Shown here: piece after piece, positions 35,343 through 48,587 of the stretch
Numbering within the stretch: position 1 is the first letter of the stretch
Layout of the letters: each line of letters begins with the position of its first letter
Assembly (NCBI GenBank): GCA_024704765.1
Contig: JAKMXF010000313.1
Span: forward strand, 2,268-66,267
Origin: Oopsacas minuta
Taxonomy: Eukaryota; Porifera; Hexactinellida; Lyssacinosida; Leucopsacidae
Direction: 5' to 3'
Length of the DNA: 64,000 nt
Notes under the pieces: model-generated
Databases searched by the model: none
The model's input: only the letters and a program-made list of their open reading frames with translations
Told to the model about the DNA's origin: nothing
Made by a program: the position numbers and the translations under genes

Positions 35343-35822
35343 CAGTGCCGGTCAAAAAGAATTGCTCAGAATTAATTTATCCCCAAATTCTTATCTCTAT
35401 GACTGATTTTCACAATAATTTCTTGTCTTTGGTTGTGACATGAGGCCTACCCGAAATGCGAGGCTTCTTATCGAGTCAATCAGCCTGTGTTTGTTTAGGA
35501 TCTCGGCTACGCTTTTTTGGCTACACCCAACCATTTTGGCCTCTGAGTATGGTCACATTTTGATAGCAGTATCAGGTTGACCCAATTTTAATGGAATTTC
35601 GGGGTTTGAGGGCATTGAAAATTCGATAAAACGGATAGATTGGAAAAAATGAAATTGAGAAGTTGTGCAAATAATGAGTGGAATAGCTGTTGTGGGTGTT
35701 ACTTGTCAAATATATAGCTGAATATGGTTTCACATGAAGTCAACTATCTGGTGAGTGTATCCAATTTGATATTTACTATACTGTATACATTCATTTTGAG
35801 CAATTCCTTTTGACCGGCACTG
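35343..35822 (-). mobile_element. Tc1-type deletion derivative
   Basis: A 480-bp element with 26-bp inverted ends beginning CAGTGCCGGTCAAAA, one mismatch between them, flanked by TA on both sides (35341-35342, 35823-35824). The minus strand around 35440-35560 still encodes part of a Tc1 helix-turn-helix (EAKMVGCSQKSVAEILNKH). It is therefore an internally deleted Tc1 rather than an unrelated MITE. Confidence 0.9.
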
Positions 35823-36377
35823 TATATACTAACAAACAGGTGAATAATTGTTCTTTATTAACATTTTCGTAGTATAGTAATTGGAACTGGTCACTTTGTA
35901 CTATCATAACGTCATACAATAATGAGATAATGATAATCAGCCGCCCGCCAGCATGCATATTATTTCGACATCATGTGGAGCTGAAACAAGTTTCTCATTA
36001 ACATGGGCCTTATTGATGATATGTAAGATCCTGATTTTGATGATGATTTGGTCTCCCGTCCTGAAGTTTCAACGCTCCGATTTGTTCTTTGTCAGATTCG
36101 AAACAGTCTTGTACCAAAAACAAGCAGAGGTTTAACGTATTGATGCAGATTTTATCTCTTAAAACTCATCTCATTTCCCCTGCTTCTTACCAGCATCTAC
36201 AGGAAATATCTTGTCATAGCATTCTAATACACTAAGGCACTGGAACTGCATGTACCATGGATGGGTTAATCCGCTCAAAGGAGATTTTAGAAAATGTGTA
36301 GCATCAAAATATATCATTCTAATGTGCAACAATGGCAGGTTCTGAATATGTTATTAACTATCTTAACCCAGTATTAC
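35823..36377. other. Spacer between inverted copies, part 2
   Basis: No coding motif. The frame at 35953-36135 (+) is short and unassigned. Confidence 0.45.
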
Positions 36378-36675
36378 CTAGGGTGCGACCCGTACGGGCT
36401 TTATCGTAAATCACGGATTACGGTCCTTTTTCGACGGGCCGAAAAAGTCAAAAGGATTAATTTTACAAATGAATGTACTTTAATTTGATTATGAAATTTA
36501 CCGCATCTTATAACACGGGAATTAAATAAATTCTCACTTCTTACAGAATACCTTCACCAATTCAGCCAACGGTGTCATAAAATGAACAAATTTATTGAAT
36601 CGCGGGCTGCCGAGAATACATAAACGGGCCGCGGGCTTCGATTAACGACCCATGGGCTTTACAGGTCGCACCCAG
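36378..36675. mobile_element. hAT-type MITE with exact 8-bp duplication
   Basis: A 298-bp element bounded by CTAGGGTGCGACC and GGTCGCACCCAG. AGTATTAC occurs immediately outside both ends (36370-36377 and 36676-36683). The subterminal sequences are GC-rich (ACGGGCTTTATCG, CGATTAACGACCC) with repeated CGGGC. No transposase. Confidence 0.85.
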
Positions 36676-36812
36676 AGTATTACGCAATCTAACCGCCTAG
36701 ACTAGATTTAGAGAAACTAGATGTTTATTTACAATTCTGAGGTAAATTACAAACAAATCAGCATTTCAACATTCACAAAACAACGTTAAACACCAATAAA
36801 AGCAATATCTAG

Positions 36813-37232
36813 TATCTTCTATTGTAATGGGTAATGAGGTTAAGTACGCATCTAGGTAGCATAGGCGCCAATATTAATAACTAATCAGCGCCACGTAAAT
36901 TAGGAAATTTCCTTCACATCTTTATTATCCTTGATAAAGAGCCAAATGGGCGGCCTAGGATCTGGCATATCCGGGGCAGGATTTTCAAACCCCGGGAAAA
37001 CTCCTATTCTAGTATAGAATCTGGCAGGGGTTGGAATTTACAAACTCAGAATAAATGCCCCGGTTTCCCCCCCATAGTACTGCCACTTAGTCAAACTCCT
37101 ACATGGGGTGGTATACAACCAACCAAACCAGTAGTTGTGGCCGCCCAATATTGGTCGACAAAAGGCGCCTATGCTACGTAGTATCTTTAATGAGCTAAGT
37201 ACATATCTAGTATCTTTAGTGAAGGTAAATAC
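36813..37232. repeat. Tandem ~40-bp units split by an inverted-repeat insertion
   Basis: Units built on TAGTATCTT...TAATGAG(G/C)(T)TAAGTAC(G/A)(C/T)ATCTAG occur before 36856 and after 37177. Between them lies a 322-bp segment with perfect 14-bp inverted ends, GTAGCATAGGCGCC (36856-36869) and GGCGCCTATGCTAC (37164-37177). The insertion appears to have entered a tandem array. Confidence 0.65.
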
Positions 37233-37712
37233 ACTTGAGGATAGAGTATACTTACACATCAAGCATAGAATCTTGATTGTACTGAGGTATATTGTGTAGG
37301 AATTATGTGAAGGTATTTTGAGTATCATCAAGTCAACTATAAGAAATAAGTACGAATTAGTTGCTAAATTTTTTAGACTTCGCGACTAATGCATTAAAAT
37401 TCTTAACTCTCCTTGATAACGGGTGAGCACATAGACTCCTTAAATAGAAGGACTAGTATCTGGCAATCTCGGATTACGGAACTTGGGTCCCACTGTATCA
37501 TGACGCAACGACGTCATTGCGTAATAAACATGGCAGGTCATGGAAAGCTTTTGCTTTATCGCCGCTCCTGGCGTCACCTGACGCTGTCCGTAGCTCATGC
37601 TGCTGTATTATGTTTTTTCAGGTTTGTATTGTAGCTTTACCAGCATTTCTGGTGCTGGGGATCATCCAATTTACAACTGCATTTTAAAGGTGGTGGTGGT
37701 ATTTACTTTATA

Positions 37713-38132
37713 ATGCCTAAGAAGTGTAACGTATTTGGATGTCGTGGAAATTACAGGTGTGAACCATACACAAAAGTAGTACAATTTCCAAGTGATGAAG
37801 ATGAGCGAGATCGTTGGATTGATGCTATGCCAAATGAACGCTCCAGTCTGTTACAACTTAAACAAATATATGCTTGTTACCATCATTTTGACTGTGAATG
37901 GGTCACAGTTAAAGGTGGTAAACGATCTAGCCAACCTCCATCCATTTTTTCTGGTGTCCCAAAGTCCTGTTTAAAGCAAGTCTCTTCAACTCCTAGGAGT
38001 ACAAGTTCTTCGGCAGAAGTACGTGACAGAAATGAAGACCTTAGAACTAACGCTCTTGATCAAATTGGTGACTTTGATTCTTTTTGTACAGTCAACCAAC
38101 AGCCTCAGCTGAAGATGATGATGACAATCTAA
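37713..38132 (+). CDS. THAP-domain protein of P-like element, copy 2
   Basis: The predicted protein is identical to that of the copy-1 frame at 33386-33805: 139 residues, with the C2CH THAP finger formed by MPKKCNVFGC and CYHHF and an FPSDEDERDRW segment between. It is followed by the Ser-rich tail and the out-of-frame join. The ATG lies about 280 bp inside the element end, leaving room for a promoter in the terminal region, as in P elements. Conservation of the frame in both copies mostly reflects the recent duplication, not necessarily selection. Confidence 0.75.
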   Translation: MPKKCNVFGCRGNYRCEPYTKVVQFPSDEDERDRWIDAMPNERSSLLQLKQIYACYHHFDCEWVTVKGGKRSSQPPSIFSGVPKSCLKQVSSTPRSTSSSAEVRDRNEDLRTNALDQIGDFDSFCTVNQQPQLKMMMTI

Positions 38133-38425
38133 CTGATTCGGAGTTTCTCACTAATTTAAACAGGGGTGGACTAACTGTGCCCCTAATCTCAACTGTTCAT
38201 TTCGTTCATTCAGCTTACAAACTGTTTGTTAATTGCAATTTACACTGCTGTCGAGCTCACCTCAGCCAAGCCTTATCTCGTATTGACAGTGCAATGTCTA
38301 TTATTCAAGGAGCATGTGTTACTTTGTCAAACATACTTTTGAAGTCCTTTGTGCTTGATAATAGTGATAAAGAAAGACAACTTGGCTGTTTGAGAAGGAA
38401 GGAAAAACTCTCATCTCAAAACTAA
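38084..38425 (+). pseudogene. P-transposase C-terminal fragment, copy 2
   Basis: Identical to the copy-1 frame at 33093-33434: a 113-codon stretch with NLNRGGLTVP and AYKLF, shifted by one base against the THAP frame. The catalytic core that should precede it is deleted. Confidence 0.7.
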
Positions 38426-39191
38426 GTTGCAGTAATATCCCTGTTCACAGTGATATCCGTGTATACATGCAATTTTTGCCTTTTGTTTGCTTTGTATACT
38501 GACCTTATTAATTCATTCGTGCTAATTTTAGCATTTAAACTGTCATTTTGATATATAATCACAATGTATACTATTTTGACTGTTTGTCTCGTTACCCTGC
38601 ATTTGATTAGAAGAATACACAAAATTTTAGATAAATTCCTGCCATTTTGAGTGTTTTAACCTTCAAATGACCTTCAGGTGACCTTTTAGATGGCCAAAAG
38701 TATAAAAAATTAATTCCTTGTCCCTCAAAACCCCATGTTAGACACCAAGATGAAGGTTTTAGCATGTGTACAACCCAAGATATGATGGGACCCAAGTTCC
38801 AGGCCCCGAGCATAGGAGATACTAGTCCTTCTATTTAAGGAGTCTATGGTTACAGTATTGATATCGTAAACCTATACATAGAAGTTCTGTGATAGCAAAG
38901 TGAGGTGAGATGATTTATATATTAAAGATAATGAATTTATATCAGGAATGCATACGTAGTATTAATTCCATTGTGGGAGAAGATCGAAATTAATTTGTAT
39001 GTTTGCCAGTAAACATGGAAAGTCACCTGTATAGCTCTATTTAAATGTTGCAACTGTATTATTTTGCAGCTTGTATCATAATACAATTTGTATTCTAAAC
39101 AACTTTCCTATTATTGATGGACCCTGATCAACCCTCCTTCCGACTGATCAGGACAAGTAAGGGAGGAGAGAAGTTACTAGAAGGAGGCTGC

Positions 39192-41688
39192 TAGGGATGG
39201 TAACCGATTAGTAAATATTCGATTATTTAATCGATTATTGAATTTATACTTATTATCGATAACCGATTATTCTACTTCGATTAATCGGTTATTTTCAAAA
39301 TTTCACCTTTTGGTCAACAATAAAGTTTCTATTGGAATTATTATTAAAAAACCACACAATTGTCATTCTATGTATTCTTGAATTATGTTTTAACGGCTAG
39401 AGACCTAATTGCTAGATATAGTAGTTTATAGGCATACGGCGATACGCATATTTATATGTATAATTATCTGTAAACGCATTTGTTACAGCATAATTTTGAA
39501 TATTCTAGCTTTTCTATAAATCGTTACTTCTATACTTACAATACTGTACGGTATTATGGCTAAAAGGTCTGAGGTGTGGAAACATTTCGAGAAACATGGG
39601 GAAGAAGCCAAATGCCTTATTTGTAAGAAGAATGTAAGTTGTAAAGGCAGTACAACTACTGGGTTAAGAAATCATCTTTTGATACATAACATCCAATTGG
39701 GCCTGAATCACATTTCTGACAACGAACCCCCTTCGAAGAAACATAGTACTCAAAGTTTGTTACCATTATTTTCCAAAAAACAAAGTTTGGATGAGGTAAT
39801 TGCTAGGTTAGCTGCTGAGGATTGTTTCAGTTATCTGAAAATCAGCCAAAGTAAATTTATCCGTTCTTCGTTACAAGAAAAGGGTTTCACCCCAATTCCA
39901 GACCATTCTACAGTTTCAAGAATGGTTTTGAGGTATGCAAATCATGTTAAGGGAGTGATCACTTCTCAGTTACAGTTTTTACTTGCTAATGGAAAAAGGA
40001 TGAGCGTGTACTTGGACGAATATACTTCTATCCAAAATAAACGGTATATGAATGTCAATATACATAGCATCAATAACTTTTGGAACCCTGGAATGAAGCG
40101 TATTTATGGAAAGATGCCAGCTGAGAAGGTTCTTGAGCTTTTGGAAAGGATATTGATTGAATTCTATATTGAGTTGCAGAAGCATATTGTTAGCATCACC
40201 TGTGATGGAGCCCCTGTCATGGTGAAGATGGGAAGACCAAGTAATATTCATCAGCAACTTTGTTTGGCTCACGGGGTACATTTAGCAGTAGTTGCAGTAT
40301 TATACTCCAAGAATAGGATTCCTATTTATGATGAAGGAACGGACGAAGAGCCAATTGGCACATCTCAAATTCAGTCGACTATCTCTGACTCATATAATGA
40401 TGCCCTTGGTGGTGCAGAAGATACTGAGGGTGAATCAATTTTCTCAGATGAAGATGACGGTGAAATTGATGAAGACATGTTTATCCCGCCTTTGAAAATA
40501 AATATAGAAACTGTTATCGTTAAGTTTCGAAATATCGTTCGTATATTTAGGAAGCCCCATTAAAAAATGAAGTACTTCAGTCGTACATAAAGGAAGATTT
40601 AGGAAAAACTTCAAATCTAGTCATGGAGTGCAAAACTAGGTGGAATAGCTTAATTAGTATGATTAATCGATTGTTACCTGTAAGAAAACCACTATGCAAA
40701 GCAATGATCGACATCAATTTAAACATGGAAGTTTGTGAACTTGATTGGCAAGAGTTGGAAAACATTTGCAGTTGTTTAAAACCCATCGAAATGGGAATAT
40801 CTGCTCTATGCCAGCGTGACGCAAATTTACTCAGTGCAGAAGGGATATTCTATTTTATGTTCCAGAAACTTGAAATGGTTGGTTCAGAGTTCTCCTTACA
40901 ATTATTGCAGAACCTAAGACAAAGATTTAACGAGAGGCGGCAGTCTAATCTTATCAATGTTATGAAATATTTATTGAATCCTAATTCGATAAGGGAGGAT
41001 CCGTGTATTAAAAGAAAAGAAGTGCAAAAGACAATGAAAATGATCCTTTCACAATTGTATTCACAGTATGGAACTGAACAATTCGATAGTGTAATTTTAA
41101 ATTCTCAGGAGACTTCGGAAGACATTGGAGACGTTGAAATACGTAGCTCTCCGATATTACTTGCTGACCAATTAAAAAGAGCAATACAAAATTCCACAAC
41201 TCATGTAAGAACCCCGAAAGAAGATATTGGATTTCTATCTCTGATAAAGGAAATGGCCTTATTTGAAGCCACTGGAGACAAATCCCAAATATTTCTTCTA
41301 TAGAGGAAGTACTGAATACAATTCCTCCGACAAGCGTTGAGGCAGAACGTGCTTTCTCAGCAGCAGGACTTTTTGTGACGAAGTTGAGATCACGGTTGAG
41401 TGAAAACTCGGTTGATAGCTTAATGATCTTAAAGTCATATTTCAAGAAGCAAGAGATAAAGTAACAATAAATTATTAGATTTTAGGATTTCTTCATTATT
41501 AGTCATTAGCTCATTATTATATCTAATTTGATTTCATTTGATAAATTAAAATACAGGAGAGTACTAGCAATTAAAGGCAGAATATAATGATAATTGAGTT
41601 TAACCGATTATAACCGATTAATCGGTTACTTTGCGGATTAACTATTCGATAACCAATTATTTTAAAATGATGTTCGTTCAACATCACT
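39192..41688 (+). mobile_element. BED-finger hAT element, copy 2
   Basis: The inverted twin of 29830-32326. The left end TAGGGATGG is preceded by GAGGCTGC, as in copy 1. The right end stops at AGTGATG (in reverse), and the sequence then changes to TTTATACACCC. The expected 8-bp target duplication is missing at that side, so the block was cut or joined within about two bases of the hAT terminus. One extra A near 41664 distinguishes it from copy 1. Confidence 0.88.
39556..41464 (+). pseudogene. BED-finger hAT transposase, copy 2, broken
   Basis: Same three segments and same breaks as the copy-1 transposase: 39556-40563 (BED finger and first two acidic residues of the core), 40623-41303 (CKTRWNS and insertion domain) and about 41278-41464 (dimerisation motif TSVEAERAFSAAG). 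In the first segment one residue differs from copy 1 (NDALGG here, NDGLGG there). The identical premature stops show that the two copies arose by duplication of an already dead element. Confidence 0.9.
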
Positions 41689-41856
41689 TTTATACACCCG
41701 TTATTAACATTCTTAATTTACCTACTCATATTTGTATTGTATTTTCTACCATAGTATATTCATAATAATACGTATTTTACTTTTCAATATCATTTCTAAA
41801 TTATTGAACATAAAAATATCATATCTGACCCAATATACATATTGAACAATCGCCTT

Positions 41857-42511
41857 GGTGACGCTGCATTTGTCAGAATTTTGAGTTCTGGCCTTGTCAG
41901 AATGGTCTTATCGAGTTTGGATTTTGTTAGAATAGTTTTTATCGAGTTTTGACTTTGTCAGAATGGTTTTTACTGTGCTTTGATTTGTGAGAATCAATTT
42001 TGTATTTTGATTTAAAGCTAGGATGGAATCATGACAGGATATTTCTTGGATTGGCTATCAATTTGGTTATATCAGTAGTTGATCGGGGATTTGAACACGA
42101 ACTAAATGGTGATCGAATGTTTTTCTTCTATTAGTTATATCAAGGTCTGGAGTATGAGATATGATGCTTTAAATGAATGAAAAGAAGAAGACAGGGTTTT
42201 TAACTGTCATTAGTGTTGTTGGAACCGACTGTAATTGTGTCTAGGTGTTTCTATCTTTGGAGAATTTGAGATCAGGTATTTTTTCCGAATTGTTACTCGG
42301 TTCTAACAGTGTTTCTTTGTTTTCTAAGAAACTATCTTTTTCAAAACAATAACAACTAAATCGTGTCGAAACATGATGCTAAAATTACTTCTCCCAAATC
42401 GGAGCACAATACACTCGATAAAAACCATTTTGACAAAGTCAAATTTCGATAAATACTATTCTGACGAAGTCAGAACTCGATAAAAACCATTCTGACAAAC
42501 GCAGGCACCCC
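41857..42511. mobile_element. MITE with tandem subterminal repeats
   Basis: Inverted ends around CTGC(A/G)TTTGTCAGAAT at 41865 and 42500. Each end carries two to three tandem copies of a unit of about 30-37 bp, TTTGTCAGAATGGTTTTTAT plus CGAGTTTTGAC, read outward-in from both sides (41870-41990 and 42420-42500). The middle is AT-rich and non-coding. No target duplication was identified. Confidence 0.7.
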
Positions 42512-42578
42512 ATAGCCTTCCTTAATCCATAGTCCAAGTTCACAAAGTTGGTGCATAGGCCTTATTAGTAGGTCACGG
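42511..42578 (+). repeat. Dispersed 72-bp repeat, copy 2
   Basis: Same-orientation partner of 34346-34417 (CATAGCCTTCCTTAATCCAT to GTAGGTCACGG). It lies between the tandem-repeat MITE and the foldback element. Confidence 0.75.
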
Positions 42579-43236
42579 CTCTGTATATTCATTGCTAGCA
42601 AAATCCCAAAAACTTGCATAAGCCATGGAAACTGTCAACAGACAGATCGAGCAAATTTTCCTTTATAGTCCAGTCGATCCAGCGTTTAACCCTGAAGTAA
42701 AAATACTATGACCATTTTCACAAATCACTCCTTGCTATATGTATTAATAGCAAAAACAGTTCATGAAAATCCATCATCAACACTTGGTAATTGTCAGTTT
42801 CAAGAGCCACTTGTAGGACAATTTTGAACACATCATATAACTCCTTCAGTTTAAACCGAAATAATTTTTCGATATTAGTGATGAGCGAAAAACAGGTCGT
42901 TAAGTGGTCACTTGATTGTGTTTGGGATATTTTTCCCTAGCAACACAGAAATGTCTTAGGAATGTGTCAACATTCCATTCTCAAATTGTGTTCCAACATC
43001 ATCGAGTGACCCCTATTTGACGCCGCTAGCCTAGCTGAGACTAGTTTAACACACATCAACCCTCTAAATGGTCTTTTAACAAGATTTGCTAGATTGCCCT
43101 CCATAGATAAATGATGTCATCGTAATTTTTTGTGAGAAACAATCATTATAAATGCATAATATACTGTCAAGATGTAAATCACGATATTTATCAGGTTTAT
43201 ATGTGTTGAGTGATAATACAATGTTTAATTTATATA

Positions 43237-43450
43237 GTCTAGTACCTACACATCATGGCTAGCTATAGAAATTTATCTCTTTCGGATGAGGGATTATCCA
43301 ATTTCTATACACTGGGAACTCTGTGCATTTTGATCGAGACACTGCGACAGTTTGTCTCAGTGCACAGAGTTCCCAGTGTATAGAAATTTGATAATCCCCA
43401 TCAGAACGAGATAAATTTCTATAGTTAGCCATGATGTGTAGGTACTAGAC
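43237..43450. repeat. Central palindrome of foldback copy 2
   Basis: Arms of about 92 bp with a loop of about 28 bases. GTCTAGTACCTACACATCAT pairs with its complement ending at 43450. The inner 28 bp, around ACTGGGAACTCTGTGCA, are perfectly paired. The hAT target site TACTAGAC is the last part of the right arm. Confidence 0.85.
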
Positions 43451-45600
<2,150 letters not shown>

Positions 45601-46200
45601 TACTAGACTATCTAAATTATCCAATGTACTAGTATTATCACTTAACATATATAAAGTTGAAAAATATCGTGATTTACATCTTGACAGTATATTATGCATT
45701 TATAGTGATTGTTTCTCACAAAAATTACGATGACTTCATTTATCTATGGAGGACAATCTAGCAAATCGTGTTAAAAAGCCATTTAGAGCGCCGATATGTG
45801 TTAAACTAGTCTCAGCTAGCCTAGCGGCGCCGAACAAAGGGTCACTCGATGGGGTTGGGACACAATTTGAGAATGGAATGTTAACATATTCCTGTGTTGC
45901 TAGGGAATAATATCCCCAAATATATTCGAGTGGGCCATTTAGACGCGAAATTTCGCTCATCACGAATATCAACATAATAATTTGTTTCTGTTCAAACTGA
46001 AGGCGTTATATGAATTTTAATGTCTTCAAATTATGTCCAAAAGTAGCACTTGAAAGTGATAAATACCTAGTTGTTGATGATGGATTTTCATGGACTTTTT
46101 TCTATTAGTACACATAACAAGAGGTGATCTGTGAATAAATGGTCGCTGTATTATTTACTTCAAGAGTTAAGCCCAAATTTTCGCTAGATTGACTGGACTA

Positions 46201-46776
46201 TTAGTTAAATTCAGTATACTTCGGATTTTTGACGGCAGTTTTAGCGACAAATCGCTGGTACCGACACTTTTCTCTGGCCCACAAACCCAAGCAGTATTTT
46301 CTACGCACCATATTTTGTGTATAACAACATGTTAGATAATTACACTTCGAATATATCGACAATTTTTCCATGCTTGATGCATCCCAATCACATCGGATAT
46401 TACGATTCTGGCGCATTTTATACTGAGTAATGCAGAAATGGTTTCTGTGTATATGCAGGAACGCTTAGCAAAATTAGTATAATTAGTGAATAATTGGGTT
46501 TTGAATGATCTAAGTATACTGCATACACCATTAAACTGCCCTTGTTTTGGGCCATACAGATGCCCTATAGCCAACATGGAAAACGCATTTAAATATAGTC
46601 ATTTTGTACAATGTAATTTGAATATTTTCTAAACCTACTACTACATTTCATCGTTTAGATTCGAGCTGAGTTGGCAAACTAAAGCGACAAGTATTGAGTA
46701 ATTTATATTACATTTTACATGTTTTCGTGTTCGCAAGAGAGTTGTGCCATATTAAAATGAATGTATTTGGAGTCCA
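46201..46776. other. No gene recognised
   Basis: Short frames on the minus strand (46201-46416, 46332-46577) show no motif. No paired ends were found. Confidence 0.45.
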
Positions 46777-48012
46777 TCAAGGTACATAATAGACATTTGG
46801 AGCAACTTCGGATTTAGCTACACATCGTATATAACGTCCTGTTTGACTTGCACAAATGAGTTCGTTAAGTCCGAAGTTTACTGTAGTAAGATTCGCATCG
46901 GAAATTACTTGAGTTGTAAAATGATTAGTAATCCAGTTATTTGTCAAATCTTTTTGATTTATTTCAGGAAAATATTTCAGGAAACTATTTGCAAGTGTTC
47001 TTAAATGATTGATAATTATTGCCATTACTGTCCCTGCAAGAAATATTTTCATTGATATAGTCGCTGGGCGAATCAAAAGATGTAATATCTCCTTTTTCAA
47101 TTTGAGTAATCTAAAACAATACTTTCCTTTAAAAGCCTTTCACCTTGTCATGTGCCATATAAATATAAATATCAAAGCCCAACCAGTGTTTCCTACAAGA
47201 TTTTTGGAAAGCGCTCATTTTGGGGATTGAGTGGGGGCCTCTGTCGCTCATACACGTATTAAGCCCTATGCATAGTGTCCTCATTTTAACGCAGATAGAT
47301 ATCCTAAGCGAATCAACCAATGGGGAAAGCGCGTTAATTTGCGCGCTTAACCCGATTTGGGGGAAACGCTGTTTGTAACTGTAAGTTAAGCTCGTTGATT
47401 TTAGTGAATATTTCAGCCAGATAGGACAATTGACAAATCCAGTTTTTTGTCAGAAAAATTATTTACAAATCAGATTTCATATCTGAGAGAAAATTACATA
47501 CTTCGTGTCTCATTTCAAAAAGTCGTGTCAAGACTCGTCCTCTCGAAAATCATCTGACCTCAGTATGTGATAATAATTGCGCGTCATTTGACCCTATTCC
47601 TTCACACATTATTTTAAATAGATCTGAATTTCATATAATTGACTATCTTAACAGCATCATCCAAATCTTTTGTAATTCTGGGGTTATTTTCTTGCTTGTT
47701 AAAGCTTGTTTGTGAATCATGCAATGTTGTCATTTTAAATTTAATTTAATGACCTAAGGCGGAAAATGAAACCATTAGTATGCCCTGTCATTGAGGCATC
47801 TCAATCTGAAGATATACTGATGCACCATTCTCATTTTCAACCACAATGAACTCTAATGTGGCCATCGAGTACTTCAAATATTTTGTCCCAGTTGTTTTTC
47901 CAAGTAAATTTGTACATGCTAAGTTTTGATCATTAATACCTGCATCATAGTAACGAACGTACCTTAGTAAATGAGCCTGATTTGAGATATCAGTCGATTC
48001 ATCAAGTTGCAA
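46777..48012 (-). pseudogene. Decayed hAT transposase, ZBED type
   Basis: Two recognisable pieces on the minus strand. The upstream one (48012-47788) starts LQLDESTDISNQAHLLRYVRYYD, the first catalytic-acid block of ZBED-type hATs. The downstream one (47100-46777) has NSFLKYFPEIN...NNWITNHFT, matching the pre-dimerisation segment. Between them only scattered similarity remains, for example LNELNLQLQ-like codons near 47390. No dimerisation motif, terminal repeats or target duplication were found. This is the oldest-looking hAT in the window. Confidence 0.65.
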
Positions 48013-48587
48013 AACGTTATCCTGTTTTATCTTCTCTAAAATTGTCGTGCGGTATCACACGTCATTTCTTCAATTATACGAGCCATCGTTGTATCAGAAA
48101 ATGTTGTCAACTTGATGACATTGACAGCTGTAGCACTAAGCATGTTTTCCAGCTATTATCAAAGCACATGGAATTATTAGAGTCTTTGTGGTTGAATAGT
48201 CTTTCTTGACCCTAGCTGTGAGAAGTGCAAATTCTTATCATGTTTTTGTGCTATCTTTGTTGGCTGTGAAATTGATGTATAAATTTTCCTTATAGTAAAA
48301 GTCGACGGAGGATGCGCACTAAATCCAAATAGGCCGATTTTACTGTATCAACGCTCTCCAAAATTGTGGATCTTAATGTTCTAAGTTAGAAAATGGCTGA
48401 AAAACTTCTGTTTTACGAGTTACAAATTTCGAATCCCAAGAAAGAAAATAACCCAAACAGAATATTTGGATTCATTATCACTTGACATAATAGCCCTTCA
48501 TCCTGAAATATCTGATCATGATGACAAGATTACCTCTTTGAAATTACAAGTTCGGAGTAGACCTACACCAGGTGATCATTTGATTTA
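48013..48587. other. No gene recognised
   Basis: AT-rich spacer, possibly the N-terminal side of the decayed hAT; no finger motif is visible. Confidence 0.4.

Larger units (their letters stand above)
37430..38848 (+). mobile_element. P-element deletion derivative (KP-like), copy 2
   Basis: The inverted twin of 32670-34098, 1419 bp, with the same 32-bp ends. It lacks one 10-bp tandem unit (GGCGTCACCT, near 37570) that copy 1 has. The left flank (GGTGAGCA) differs from the flank of copy 1, and the inner flank GTTACAGT is shared. No target duplication is therefore present here either. Confidence 0.87.

Noticed and set aside
29831-41688. Inverted duplication as two independent insertions
   Set aside because: Identical internal non-TE sequence and shared lesions exclude separate transposition of each element. 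Misassembly cannot be excluded from sequence alone.
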